Part shown: piece by piece, positions 53,107-61,828 of the stretch
Position numbering within the stretch: the first letter of the stretch is position 1
Layout of the letters: every line of letters begins with the position of its first letter
NCBI GenBank assembly: GCA_035458525.1
Contig: DATHZQ010000019.1
Span: 33,445-97,444, forward strand
Length of the DNA: 64,000 nucleotides
Reading direction: 5' to 3'
Source of the DNA: DATHZQ01 sp035458525
GTDB lineage: Bacteria; Actinomycetota; Acidimicrobiia; Spongiisociales; UBA5794
Notes under the pieces: generated by a model
Told to the model about the DNA's origin: nothing
The model's input: only the letters and a program-made list of their open reading frames with translations
Database searches by the model: none
Translations under genes and position numbers: made by a program

Positions 53107-53712
53107 ATGACGCGCGAAAGCCTCGCGCTCGGCGTCGTGCTCGCCGGTGGATCGAGCTCCCGCATGGGGCACGACAAGGCGCTGTCCGAGCTCGGCGGCA
53201 GGCGCATGATCGATCACGTCGTGGCGGCGTTGCGCCGTGCCGGCCTCGAGCCAATCGTCGCCGGCCCGGTCCGCCCCGGGGTGGACGCCGGTTTCGTCGC
53301 AGATCCCGCAGGTCTGGCCGGCCCTGCCGCTGGATTGGCCGCTGTGATGCGGTCGCACCCGGGCGCCGACGTCGTGCTCGTAGGCACCGACCAGCCGTAC
53401 CTTCGCAGCGAGACCGTCCGAGGCCTGCTCGAGATCGAGGGGCGCCTCGTCGCCCCGGTCGATGGGCGCCGCCAGACGCTGTGTGCGGTGTACCGGGCCG
53501 GGGCACACGCCGCACTCGAGGACCTCCTCGCCGGGGACCAGAGTCCGTCGCTTCAGGCGCTCTTCGACGCAGGAGGCGTCGAGATTCCTGCTTCGATCTG
53601 GCAAGCCTGGGGTGAGGACGGCCGCTCGTGGCTGAGCATCGACACGCGGATCGGGTTGGAGGCTGCCGCCGCGGCCTGGCCTGAGCCCCCGAGCGGTACG
53701 ATCCGCCCATGA
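53107..53712 (+). CDS. mobA: MobA-like nucleotidyltransferase
   Basis: 201 residues. L-A-G-G-S-S-S-R-M-G-H-D-K at 12-24 is the GTP-binding loop, and G-T-D-Q-P-Y-L the metal site. It would attach GMP to molybdopterin or act on a related cofactor. No other molybdenum-cofactor gene is in the cluster. The stop overlaps the next gene (ATGA). TACGAT just upstream of that gene may be an internal promoter. Confidence 0.85.
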   Translation: MTRESLALGVVLAGGSSSRMGHDKALSELGGRRMIDHVVAALRRAGLEPIVAGPVRPGVDAGFVADPAGLAGPAAGLAAVMRSHPGADVVLVGTDQPYLRSETVRGLLEIEGRLVAPVDGRRQTLCAVYRAGAHAALEDLLAGDQSPSLQALFDAGGVEIPASIWQAWGEDGRSWLSIDTRIGLEAAAAAWPEPPSGTIRP

Positions 53713-54536
53713 CTGAACTTCCGACCTCAGACGTCATCACCGTTGAACGGCGGGACCGCGTTGCCATCGTCTGGCTGGACCGGCCGGAGAAGCTGAACGC
53801 CATGGCCCCCGACTTCTGGACGGACTTCCCGGCCATCATCGAGGCGTTGGGCGGGGACGATGAGGTCCGGGTGCTCGTCATCGCCGGGCGCGGTCGGGCG
53901 TTCACCGTTGGCCTCGACCTCGCTGCCTTCGGACCTGAGCTGGCAAACCCTGCGTCGGCCGCATCGGTGGCCGACCGCATGGCGCTGTATCAGAAGATCA
54001 AGGGAATGCAGCACACGTTCACGTCACTCGCCGAGTGTCCAAAGCCGGTGATCGCCGCAGTCCACGGCTACTGCATCGGCGGCGGCGTCGACCTGATCAC
54101 CGCATGCGACATTCGGCTGTGCTCCGCGGACAGCGTGTTCTCGGTCCGCGAGACCAAGCTCGCCATGGTCGCTGATGTCGGAACGATGCAGCGGCTCCCC
54201 CGGATCATCGATCCCGGAGCCGTCGCCGAGCTGGCTTATACCGGACGGGATTTCACCGCCGACGAAGCCAAGGAGATCGGGCTCGTGCGGCGCGTGCTCG
54301 CGGACCAGGAAGCCGTCACGAAGGATGCGCTGACCCTGGCCGACGAGATCGCAGCCAACTCTCCATTGGCCGTTCAGGGCACCAAAGCGATCCTGCGCAA
54401 CGCCGACGGCAAGACGATCGACGAGCAACTCGACTACATGGCGCTCTTCAACGCCGCATTCATCACGTCGAACGACTTCATGGAGGCCGCCATGGCGTTC
54501 CTCCAGAAGCGCCCGCCCGACTTCACGGGTACCTAG
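53709..54536 (+). CDS. Crotonase, probably delta(3,5)-delta(2,4)-dienoyl-CoA isomerase
   Basis: 275 residues. A-V-H-G-Y-C-I-G-G-G-V-D-L-I-T-A-C-D-I-R, then R-E-T-K-L-A-M-V-A-D-V-G-T-M-Q-R-L-P, with the acidic residues at the three positions that are catalytic in dienoyl-CoA isomerase (ECH1). It would move double bonds in unsaturated fatty acyl-CoA. It overlaps mobA by four bases, and TACGAT lies six bases before its ATG. Confidence 0.88.
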   Translation: MTELPTSDVITVERRDRVAIVWLDRPEKLNAMAPDFWTDFPAIIEALGGDDEVRVLVIAGRGRAFTVGLDLAAFGPELANPASAASVADRMALYQKIKGMQHTFTSLAECPKPVIAAVHGYCIGGGVDLITACDIRLCSADSVFSVRETKLAMVADVGTMQRLPRIIDPGAVAELAYTGRDFTADEAKEIGLVRRVLADQEAVTKDALTLADEIAANSPLAVQGTKAILRNADGKTIDEQLDYMALFNAAFITSNDFMEAAMAFLQKRPPDFTGT

Positions 54537-54558
54537 ACCCGCGCAGCCCCGTCCGCGC

Positions 54559-55383
54559 TCAGAGCCGCTCCAGCAGCACGTCGAGGAAGCGGCCGAGCCG
54601 CTCGCCTGCCGCTGCCGCGGTGGTTGTGACTTCTTCCGATGAGAGCCGGTGGCGGGCGATCCCGGCGGCGAGGTTGGTGCACAACGACAGCCCGAGCACG
54701 CCGGCGCCCATGTGGCGCGCTGCAGTTGCCTCCGGCACGGTCGACATCCCAACGAGCGATGCGCCCAGCCGCCTCGCCATCTCCACCTCGGCCGGGGTCT
54801 CGTACATCGGCCCGTGCCACCAGAAGTAGACACCCTCCTTCAGGTCGAGTCCGGTGGCTGCCGCTGCCGCATGCGCCTGGTTGCGGAGCGCAGGCGTATA
54901 CACGTCGGTCATGTCCGGGAATCGAGGTCCGAGCCGGTCGTCGTTGGGGCCCGCGAGGGGGCTGACCCCGGACATGTTGATGTGGTCGGTTATCGCCACC
55001 ACGTCGCCGGCGTTGATCCCGTCGCCGCAGCCTCCCGCCGCGTTCGTGAGGACGACGGTGCGGCACCCGGCGATGACGGCCGTGCGCACGGGGTAGGTGA
55101 TCACGTCCATCGGATGGCCTTCATACGCATGCGCCCGCCCGGCGTAGAGCAGAATCCGGTTGCCGCCGATCTCCAACGAGTACGCCGCCGCGGTGTGCCC
55201 CGCTGCGCGGGGGATGGGGAAGCCGGACAGCCGCTGGTAGGGCACGGCTGCCGCCGAGGGATGCCGAGCCGTGTATCCGCCGAGCCCCGAACCGAGCACG
55301 ACGACGATGTCGTGCCCGCTGCGACCCGTTGCCTCCGCCAACTCGTGCGCCGTCGCAACCAGCCGGTCGTAGAGATCGTCCAT
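54559..55383 (-). CDS. Purine nucleoside phosphorylase
   Basis: 274 residues. V-L-G-S-G-L-G-G at 28-35, G-R-A-H-A-Y-E-G-H, and G-P-M-Y-E-T-P-A-E-V-E-M-A are the trimeric PNP signature. It splits (deoxy)inosine and guanosine with phosphate, feeding the salvage side of the purine pathway. The stop lies 23 bases from the convergent isomerase gene. Confidence 0.94.
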   Translation of the reverse strand: MDDLYDRLVATAHELAEATGRSGHDIVVVLGSGLGGYTARHPSAAAVPYQRLSGFPIPRAAGHTAAAYSLEIGGNRILLYAGRAHAYEGHPMDVITYPVRTAVIAGCRTVVLTNAAGGCGDGINAGDVVAITDHINMSGVSPLAGPNDDRLGPRFPDMTDVYTPALRNQAHAAAAATGLDLKEGVYFWWHGPMYETPAEVEMARRLGASLVGMSTVPEATAARHMGAGVLGLSLCTNLAAGIARHRLSSEEVTTTAAAAGERLGRFLDVLLERL

Positions 55384-55581
55384 GGATCTACCTCACTGCT
55401 CCTCGATGGTCGGTCCGGCAACGCTGTCGTCCAGCCACAAACCCGCTCCAGCAGGGTCGCGCGGTATGTCACAATGTCCATGTGAGGACGCCACGACGCA
55501 CCAGACGTCACCTGTTCGCCGCTCCGTAGCGGGCGGCGCCGATCCGCTCGTCCCAAGTACCTCGTGAACAGGAGACACCCA

Positions 55582-56853
55582 ATGTCCGACATCGTCCAGC
55601 GTCAATCTTCCGTCATCGCACCGGTCATCGCGTTCGACACCGAGATCGAAATCGTTGCCTCGGAAGGCTCGTACGTAGTCAGCCGGGACGGCTCCCGCTA
55701 CCTCGACTTCACGTGCGGCATTGCCGTGTCCAACCTCGGCCATCAGCACCCCGCAGTCAAGGCAGCGATGCTGAACCAGCTCGATCAGGTGTGGCACGCG
55801 GGCGGCGTGTTCCGCTATGACACGTTCGTCACCGCCGCCGAGCGGCTGCGCCAGGTCACACCCGATGGCATCGACAAGTTCTTCTTCATGAACTCCGGCG
55901 CGGAAGCGGTCGAGGGCTCGATGAAGCTCGCCCGCAAGACCAGCGGCCGGCAGGGCATCATCGTGTTTCGAGGCGGATTCCACGGCCGCACCATGGGTTC
56001 GGTCACCTACACGACGTCCAAGGCCAAGTACCGCCAGGGCTACCACCCGCTGGTCGGCTCGGTTTTCGTCACGCCGTTCCCGCGACCGTTCCGCTGGGGG
56101 ATGAGCGAGGAAGCAGCCACGGATCGTGCCCTCGAGGATCTCGGATTCATGTTCAAACACGAGATCACGCCCGGTGAGGTCGCCGCGTTCCTCGTCGAAC
56201 CTCTGCAGGGTGAAGGGGGCTACTACCCGGCGGGCAAGCGGTTCCTCCACGAGTTGCGCCGGATGGCCGACGAGCACGGGATCCTCCTCGTGATCGACGA
56301 GGTGCAAACCGGCTTTGGTCGCACCGGCGACTGGTTCACCAGCCAGGTCTACGACGTGCGGCCGGACATCCTGGTCATGGGCAAGGCCATCGCAAACGGA
56401 ATGCCGCTGTCGGCCGTGGGCGCACCGGCGTCCCTCATGGATGCGTGGCCGCCCGGGTCACACGGCACGACGTTCGGCGGCAACCCGGTTTCGTGTGCGG
56501 CCGCGATTGGGACGATCCAGGGGCTCATGGACGTCGTTCCCCAGGTTCCCAAGCTCTCAGAGCATGCATTCAGCCGGTTCAACGAACTCAAGGAAGTGCA
56601 CCCGACGATCGGTGACGTGCGGGGTTTGGGCCTCATGATCGGCGTCGAACTCGTTGCCGAGGATGGTCACACTCCGTCGCAACCTGCCATCGACGCCGTA
56701 CGGAAACACTGCCAGCAACACCACATGCTGGTGCTCCCGTGCGGGCCGGACGAGAACGTCATTCGGTTCATCCCGCCGCTCAACGTCACGCTCGAGGACC
56801 TCGACAAGGGCATCGACGTCATCGACGGCGCGCTGAGCGCGTGGGAGGCGTAG
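55582..56853 (+). CDS. Class III aminotransferase (4-aminobutyrate/acetylornithine type)
   Basis: 423 residues from an ATG with AGGAG upstream. D-E-V-Q-T-G-F-G-R-T-G and the PLP-lysine Lys268 (V-M-G-K-A-I-A-N-G-M-P-L) are intact; S-H-G-T-T-F-G-G-N-P-V-S-C-A marks the other subunit loop. Closest by pattern are 4-aminobutyrate and ornithine aminotransferases; substrate not decided. It stands alone between PNP and a small zinc protein. Confidence 0.9.
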   Translation: MSDIVQRQSSVIAPVIAFDTEIEIVASEGSYVVSRDGSRYLDFTCGIAVSNLGHQHPAVKAAMLNQLDQVWHAGGVFRYDTFVTAAERLRQVTPDGIDKFFFMNSGAEAVEGSMKLARKTSGRQGIIVFRGGFHGRTMGSVTYTTSKAKYRQGYHPLVGSVFVTPFPRPFRWGMSEEAATDRALEDLGFMFKHEITPGEVAAFLVEPLQGEGGYYPAGKRFLHELRRMADEHGILLVIDEVQTGFGRTGDWFTSQVYDVRPDILVMGKAIANGMPLSAVGAPASLMDAWPPGSHGTTFGGNPVSCAAAIGTIQGLMDVVPQVPKLSEHAFSRFNELKEVHPTIGDVRGLGLMIGVELVAEDGHTPSQPAIDAVRKHCQQHHMLVLPCGPDENVIRFIPPLNVTLEDLDKGIDVIDGALSAWEA

Positions 56854-56874
56854 CCGCTCGTCCGTTGCGCACAG

Positions 56875-56900
56875 ATGGAGCGAGCATCAGCTCGCTCCAT
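56875..56900. terminator. Hairpin between convergent genes
   Basis: ATGGAGCGAGC-ATCA-GCTCGCTCCAT, a perfect 11-bp stem, extended by GCAC/GTGC with a two-base bulge. It lies between the aminotransferase (+) and the small zinc protein (-). Confidence 0.65.
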
Positions 56901-56936
56901 GTGCGACCACGTCGAGTGGGGAGCGTCCGAACCTTC

Positions 56937-57143
56937 CTACTCGGTGGCGAGGTAGTCCTCGGAGAATCTCCCCCGAATACGCGGGTAGACCACAGACCGG
57001 TGGCGGTAGCACGACTCAGCCCGGTTGTACCGGCTGACGAGGGTGCTGCAGTCCGGATTCGCACACACACGACCCCGTGCGAACTGCTTGGGACGGCGAA
57101 TCCGTGCCCCCGGGCGATCTGCTCTGATTGCCGTATCTGCCAT
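56937..57143 (-). CDS. Small zinc-ribbon-like protein
   Basis: 68 residues from the ATG at 57143 with GGAGG six bases upstream; the longer frame to 57470 overlaps lnt. C-A-N-P-D-C-S-T-L-V-S-R-Y-N-R-A-E-S-C-Y-R-H has a C-x4-C-x(n)-C-x2-H arrangement. Proteins with a similar knuckle are common in actinobacteria and probably bind zinc; function unknown. Confidence 0.75.
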   Translation of the reverse strand: MADTAIRADRPGARIRRPKQFARGRVCANPDCSTLVSRYNRAESCYRHRSVVYPRIRGRFSEDYLATE

Positions 57144-57192
57144 TTTGAACCTCCGCAAGGTCCGACTTGCTGAGTATTCGAAGCAGCAGGGC

Positions 57193-58698
57193 TCAGTGGA
57201 TGACACCTGTGCCGACACTGGTCGCTGGTGGGGTCGGTACCTCCCGGCGCCTCCCCCCCGGCAGCGCGATTGCACCGACGGCGGCGGCGACGGCGACGAG
57301 CAGCAGCCAATCACCGAATCGGGTGTAGACGGTCGGAGAGGCGATGCGAAAGCTGACGTCACCGAGGAGGTTCCTGACCTCGAGGAGCTCGGTTGTCTCG
57401 ACCACATCGCCGTTGGCTCGGATGATGGCCGACTTGCCCGTGATCGCGGCATGGATGACGTCTTGACCAATGGCCGCCGCGTTGACGCGGGTCATGCCGA
57501 TGAGCTGGTCCGACGCCGGACCGCGCCCGTAACTGCTCTCGTTTGTCGCCACGACCAGCAGCTGAGCACCGGCCTCGGCTTCGTCGCGTGAATATCTTGC
57601 GAACGCGCCTTCGAACGAGATCACCGATCCCAGGATGCCCTCGTCGGTGGGGAACACCACGGCCTCGTCGCCACGAATCATGTCGCGGGGGACCCGCTCC
57701 AGCTCCGGAACGAACGAGAAGAGCGAGCGGGCCGGCACGAACTCGCCGAACGGCACGGGATGGCGCTTGGCATAGACACCTATCTGACCGCCATTCGGGC
57801 CGAAGAACGTGTTGATGTTCAGGAATTGGTCCTGCCCCACGACTCGAGTGCCGCTGACCAGCAAATTGGCGTCGAGGCGCCGGGCTTCGGCTTCCAACGC
57901 GGCGCGAACATCGAGGTTCTCCTCCGGCTCGAACGGTGTTCCCATCGAGTTCTCGGGCCAGACGACGAGATCGACCTGATCCGGCTGGAGCTGCTGGGTG
58001 AGTTCGAGGTGGGACTCGTAGATCAGCCGATTCTCGTCCTGACAGTGCGTGCCGGGGCACGGCGAGCCGCCCTGGACGACGGCTACCTGGATCGTCGGAC
58101 CATCTGCCGATGGCGGAAAGAGTCCGCCGGCGAGCATCAGCATGAAGGCAACAACCAGCGGATCCACCAGGAGGCGCCAGTTCTCGGTCGATTCGAGTAC
58201 GAGGACGAGGCCGGCCGCTACGCCGATGGCCAGCAATCCCCACCCGCTCGGTCCGATCCATTGCGTGGCGCCGATGAAACCCGGGTTACCCGAAGCGGCG
58301 TAGCCGACATCTCCCCAAGGGAACCCGCCCAAGGGAAACCGTGCCCGCAGAAACTCCCAGGCTCCCCAACCCGCAACCACGATGATCCACCACCGAGCAG
58401 GCGGCCAGTGCCGGAACGACCACGCCAGCAAGGCATAGAGCGCAGTCCATGCGGCCATCACCGTTGTCAGCGGCAACCAGGCAACCACACCGATCGTGGC
58501 GATCCAGATGAGCAGCGGGCCAAAGAACGCAAGACCGTGCAAGAAGCCGACCCCGAGCGCGCCGAAGCCTGACTCGACGTGGCGAGACGCCCACAACAGT
58601 GGTGCGGGTGCGATGAAGGCCAGCAAACCCCAACCGAGCGGAGGGAACGCGGCCCACATCAGCAAGCCGCCGACGATGGCAGCGAGATACGGGGACAT
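57193..58698 (-). CDS. lnt: Apolipoprotein N-acyltransferase Lnt, catalytic Cys replaced by Ser
   Basis: 501 residues from the ATG at 58698, or 512 from a TTG at 58731. Six to seven N-terminal helices precede a nitrilase domain. Glu249 (W-P-E-N-S) and Lys311 (A-K-R-H-P-V-P-F-G-E) match E. coli Glu267 and Lys335, but the third residue, in S-V-I-S-F-E-G, is Ser361 where E. coli has Cys387. It would N-acylate the lipoprotein cysteine after Lgt and signal peptidase II; activity of this form is uncertain. Confidence 0.88.
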   Translation of the reverse strand: MSPYLAAIVGGLLMWAAFPPLGWGLLAFIAPAPLLWASRHVESGFGALGVGFLHGLAFFGPLLIWIATIGVVAWLPLTTVMAAWTALYALLAWSFRHWPPARWWIIVVAGWGAWEFLRARFPLGGFPWGDVGYAASGNPGFIGATQWIGPSGWGLLAIGVAAGLVLVLESTENWRLLVDPLVVAFMLMLAGGLFPPSADGPTIQVAVVQGGSPCPGTHCQDENRLIYESHLELTQQLQPDQVDLVVWPENSMGTPFEPEENLDVRAALEAEARRLDANLLVSGTRVVGQDQFLNINTFFGPNGGQIGVYAKRHPVPFGEFVPARSLFSFVPELERVPRDMIRGDEAVVFPTDEGILGSVISFEGAFARYSRDEAEAGAQLLVVATNESSYGRGPASDQLIGMTRVNAAAIGQDVIHAAITGKSAIIRANGDVVETTELLEVRNLLGDVSFRIASPTVYTRFGDWLLLVAVAAAVGAIALPGGRRREVPTPPATSVGTGVIH

Positions 58699-58819
58699 GC
58701 GGAGAGGCAGGTTAGCTCCCCGGCGGGCCAACCCTTTTGGGCGTCAAGCGTTCCGACAGTGCGTCGCCAACTTGTCGCAGTGGGTGAGTGGGGCACATCC
58801 GGCTGCGTACCATGCCGGC

Positions 58820-59608
58820 ATGAACGACCTTCAGGTGGCGACTCACGCTGCACGAGCCGCCGGCGCCATCGTCGCCGAGGGTTTCGGACGACACCGCACG
58901 ACCGACTTCAAGCGCCGCAATGACCCCGTGACGGACGTGGACCGGGCCGCAGAGGCTGCGATCACGGCGGTGCTTGCCGAGCATCGTCCTGACGACAGCG
59001 TGCAGGGAGAGGAGGGCACCGCCATCAGCGGCGGCGACCGGACCTGGGTGATCGATCCTTTGGACGGAACGGTCAACTTCGTCCACGGCCTCCCCATCGT
59101 CTCGGTGTCGGTGGCGCTCTACGCCGGTGACACACCGATGGTCGGCGTCGTGCACGACCCGCTCCGGGACGAGACATTCAGCGCCGTCACCGGCGCAGGC
59201 GCAACCGTCGATGACGAGCCGATCCACGTCTCCGCGACGAGCGACCTCGAGCACGCCCTCGTGGTCACCGGTTTCCCCTACGACCATCACGTGCATCCCG
59301 CCGCCTACGTACGCACGATCGAAGGGATGCTTGCCGAGGTCAACGGCATCCGACGTCTGGGGTCCGCCGCCCTCGATCTCTGCTACGTGGCGGCCGGCCG
59401 GATCGACGCCTATTGGGAGTACAACCTCAACTCGTGGGACATCGCAGCCGGCCTCCTGATCCTGACCGAGGCCGGGGGCGTGGCAACCACGCCATCGGGT
59501 TCACCGATGACCTTGCACGACCCACACCTGGTCGTAGCCAATCCCGCTATCCACGAGCGCATTCGCAGCATTGTCGACCGGACCATGCCCGAACACCTCA
59601 GGTCGTAG
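58820..59608 (+). CDS. Inositol monophosphatase family protein
   Basis: 262 residues from an ATG with TACCAT six bases upstream. G-E-E-G-T, W-V-I-D-P-L-D-G-T-V-N-F at about 76-87 and W-D-I-A-A-G form the three-metal site. It may act on inositol phosphate, histidinol phosphate or FBP; not decided by sequence. Divergent from lnt. Confidence 0.92.
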   Translation: MNDLQVATHAARAAGAIVAEGFGRHRTTDFKRRNDPVTDVDRAAEAAITAVLAEHRPDDSVQGEEGTAISGGDRTWVIDPLDGTVNFVHGLPIVSVSVALYAGDTPMVGVVHDPLRDETFSAVTGAGATVDDEPIHVSATSDLEHALVVTGFPYDHHVHPAAYVRTIEGMLAEVNGIRRLGSAALDLCYVAAGRIDAYWEYNLNSWDIAAGLLILTEAGGVATTPSGSPMTLHDPHLVVANPAIHERIRSIVDRTMPEHLRS

Positions 59609-59613
59609 CCCGC

Positions 59614-59823
59614 TCAGTGCTCGACGAGTCGGGCACACGTTCCGCAGAGGAAGCCGATGTCGAGGAAGAAGGCGTCGTCGCCTGCATCCTCACCGCATCG
59701 GCTGCAACGGCCGGCCACGAAATCGTCGGCGACGACGATGTAGGGCCCATCGAGGGTGAGCAGCTCTCCAACGAGCACGGCGCGATTGGTTCCGGACTTC
59801 ACGACGGCGGAAAGGCTAGTCAC
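59614..59823 (-). CDS. Small zinc-ribbon protein
   Basis: 69 residues. C-S-R-C-G-E-D-A-G-D-D-A-F-F-L-D-I-G-F-L-C-G-T-C shows two C-x-x-C knuckles. The start (GTG at 59823) has no ribosome site. Convergent with the phosphatase gene (5-base gap). Coding status rests mainly on the cysteine pattern. Confidence 0.5.
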   Translation of the reverse strand: MTSLSAVVKSGTNRAVLVGELLTLDGPYIVVADDFVAGRCSRCGEDAGDDAFFLDIGFLCGTCARLVEH

Positions 59824-59929
59824 GCCGCCGTGACAGCCGGCCGTCCAGTCAGGTGAGGGCTAACCCGGGCGATCCAATCGCTATCAATTAGAACGCGTGC
59901 CCCTAACGGCCACATGCGATACCTGAAGC

Positions 59930-60040
59930 GTCACGCGGTACGGGGTCTGCAAGACGAACCGGGGCCTGCTGAGGAGTCCGCGTGACCGTGGTTGGAGCCC
60001 CGGACCCCTGCGCCTCTCCGGCTCCGGGCAAGGAGGAGGT
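59930..60040 (+). other. Structured leader before the LamG gene
   Basis: GTCACGCGG pairs with CCGCGTGAC (59930-59938/59978-59986, perfect 9 bp) around a loop that can form a small inner stem. A second hairpin (GGAG-cc-CCGGA / TCCGG-CTCC) follows, then AAGGAGG. It does not match a riboswitch that I know; a fold-dependent control of translation is possible. Confidence 0.35.
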
Positions 60041-60047
60041 GGCAACC

Positions 60048-61406
60048 ATGCGAGCCACCATTTGGCCACTCATCGTCGCCGGCCTGCTGGCGACCAGCGT
60101 TGCTGCACCGGCGACGGCAGCGGGCGAGGACGTGAGCGACGGGCTCGTTGCGCGCTGGACGTTCGATGCCTCGACGACCACGGCAATGCTCGACTCGTCA
60201 GGCAACGGACATCACGGCCTGCTGTACGGGGCAACCCGCGTCCCCGGGGTGTCGGGGAACGCATTGCAGTTCGATGGGAACGACGAGGCTTGGGTCCCCG
60301 CCACAGGTACGACACCGCCTGCGGAGATCACGAGCCTCGCCGTCGGCAGCATCTCGATGTGGCTGCGGTACGAGGACAGCGAGCAGGAGGCGGAACCGTT
60401 GTTCTACTTGGGGAACCTGGACGCCCGAGACAAGCCGGCCGCGACGATCGAAGTCGGCCACCCGAACAACAACAAGCTGTACTTCACGTTCTACGCAGGC
60501 GGGCCGAGGCCGACACTCTGTTTCGACTCGAACTTCAACCTGGAGGAAGGAGCCTGGTACCACTTCGTCGGCGTCATTGGTCCCGACTACAACACGGGCT
60601 ATCTCAACGGCGTCGAGATGACGGACCGCAACTACAACGCAGGCGGGCCGGACGATGCGATGTTCTTCGCCGATCTCGTCGACATCAACAGGCTGACGCT
60701 CGGCTCGGCGTACTATCACCAGGACTACTTCCTGTACGGCCATGGTGCCGTGGACGACGTGCGGATCTACGACCGGCCGCTCACCGCGGCAGAGGCGTGG
60801 GCGTTGTATTCCGGAACCGAGCCGCCGGCGAACAGCCCGCCGATCGCCATTGACGATGCTGTCGCGACGCCGACGGATACTCCGGTGACGATCGACGTGC
60901 TCGGCAACGACAGCGATCGAGACGGAGATGCGTTGTCGATCACCAGCGTGACGGAGCCGGGCAACGGATCAGCCACGACCGACGGAGCGACGGCCACCTA
61001 CACACCCGACCCAGGTTGGGAGGGCGTCGATACCTTCACCTACACGGTGGTCGATCCTGCCGGCGCCGCGGCGACGGCGACCGTCACCGTATCGGTCGGC
61101 GACACTGGTGGCGTCGAAACTCCGGCGGCTCCCGCAAACCTGACGGGCACGGTCGCTGGCGCGACCGAGATCGAGTTGTCATGGACCGACACCTCATCTG
61201 GGGACGCGCAGGAGACGTTCTTCGAGCTGCAACGGACAAACCGAACGACCCGCAGCCCATGGACGACGGTGGCGACCGTCGCCGCGGACACGGAGTCGTA
61301 TAGCGACACCGGCCTGACGGCGGGCAGCCGCTACGGCTACCGCATCCGGGCCGTCAACGACGCTGGGGAATCACCGTGGTCCAACAGGATTCGGGTGAGC
61401 CTCTAG
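60048..61406 (+). CDS. Secreted LamG-like/cadherin-like/fibronectin III surface protein
   Basis: 452 residues from the ATG at 60048, with AAGGAGG upstream; the GTG at 59982 lies in the leader. Signal peptide ending A-T-A-A near residue 23. Laminin-G-like lectin domain at about 28-255 (L-V-A-R-W-T-F-D-A-S-T, S-G-N-G-H-H-G, D-D-V-R-I-Y-D-R-P-L-T-A-A-E). Cadherin-like tandem-95 domain at about 258-345 (P-I-A-I-D-D-A, D-V-L-G-N-D-S-D-R-D-G-D). Fibronectin III domain at about 355-452 (L-S-W-T-D-T-S, Y-R-I-R-A-V-N-D-A-G-E-S). No anchor is visible; likely a secreted adhesin or lectin. Confidence 0.85.
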   Translation: MRATIWPLIVAGLLATSVAAPATAAGEDVSDGLVARWTFDASTTTAMLDSSGNGHHGLLYGATRVPGVSGNALQFDGNDEAWVPATGTTPPAEITSLAVGSISMWLRYEDSEQEAEPLFYLGNLDARDKPAATIEVGHPNNNKLYFTFYAGGPRPTLCFDSNFNLEEGAWYHFVGVIGPDYNTGYLNGVEMTDRNYNAGGPDDAMFFADLVDINRLTLGSAYYHQDYFLYGHGAVDDVRIYDRPLTAAEAWALYSGTEPPANSPPIAIDDAVATPTDTPVTIDVLGNDSDRDGDALSITSVTEPGNGSATTDGATATYTPDPGWEGVDTFTYTVVDPAGAAATATVTVSVGDTGGVETPAAPANLTGTVAGATEIELSWTDTSSGDAQETFFELQRTNRTTRSPWTTVATVAADTESYSDTGLTAGSRYGYRIRAVNDAGESPWSNRIRVSL

Positions 61407-61449
61407 AAGGAACGCAGCGGGCTCGGTCGGAGGACCGGGCCCGCTGACT

Positions 61450-61686
61450 TCAGCCGATCAGCTTGCGCAGCGGAACCGCCACGTCCTCGTACTCGGCGTG
61501 TTCGCCGGTTGCCTTCTTCGAGTAGAGCAGCGTGTCGTCCGCCGTCACTTCGAAGACACCGCCCTTGCTGGGCACGAGCGTCACGGAGTCGACTTTGAAC
61601 TCGAACTCCTCCAACAGTTTCGTAACCATGCTCACGGCACGGTCGGTGTAGCTTCAAGCAGCGCAGTATTCGATCTCGAGTTTCAT
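61450..61686 (-). CDS. selW: SelW/Rdx-family selenoprotein with in-frame TGA
   Basis: 78 residues from the ATG at 61686 (M-K-L-E-I-E-Y-C-A-A-U-S-Y-T-D-R-A-V). Codon 11 is TGA (61654-61656). Reading it as selenocysteine gives C-x-x-U (Cys8/Sec11), the redox motif of SelW/Rdx thioredoxin-like proteins, and the same frame continues through S-M-V-T-K-L-L-E-E-F-E-F and G-G-V-F-E-V-T-A-D-D to the stop at 61450. A hairpin with a G-U in its apical loop follows the TGA at the right distance. TACCAT lies seven bases before the ATG. A plain nonsense mutation is the alternative. Confidence 0.75.
61625..61643 (-). promoter_or_regulatory. Putative bacterial SECIS element
   Basis: On the minus strand ten bases after the TGA: ACCGTGC-CGTGA-GCATGGT, a 7-bp stem (one G-U pair) with a five-base loop. 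The second loop base is G, followed by U, 19 bases after the TGA. The bacterial SECIS model asks for a G among the first two loop bases, 16 to 37 bases from the UGA. Confidence 0.65.
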
Positions 61687-61828
61687 GCCGGAGATGGTAG
61701 GCATGCCCAACGGGCTTCTCCTCGCTGACAGAGGATCACCACAGACCCGCCTCACCCGCGGGATCGAAGCAAGCATCCCAACGTCCACAGCTCGCCTCCG
61801 ACACATCCCAGGGGCCGGCCGCTAGATC

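Noticed and set aside
52551..54536. Molybdenum-cofactor operon around mobA
   Set aside because: Only mobA is present; the neighbouring MBL hydrolase and dienoyl-CoA isomerase do not belong to that pathway.
59930..59986. Cyclic-di-GMP (GEMM) or other known riboswitch before the LamG gene
   Set aside because: The conserved GEMM bases are not present and only generic stems can be drawn.
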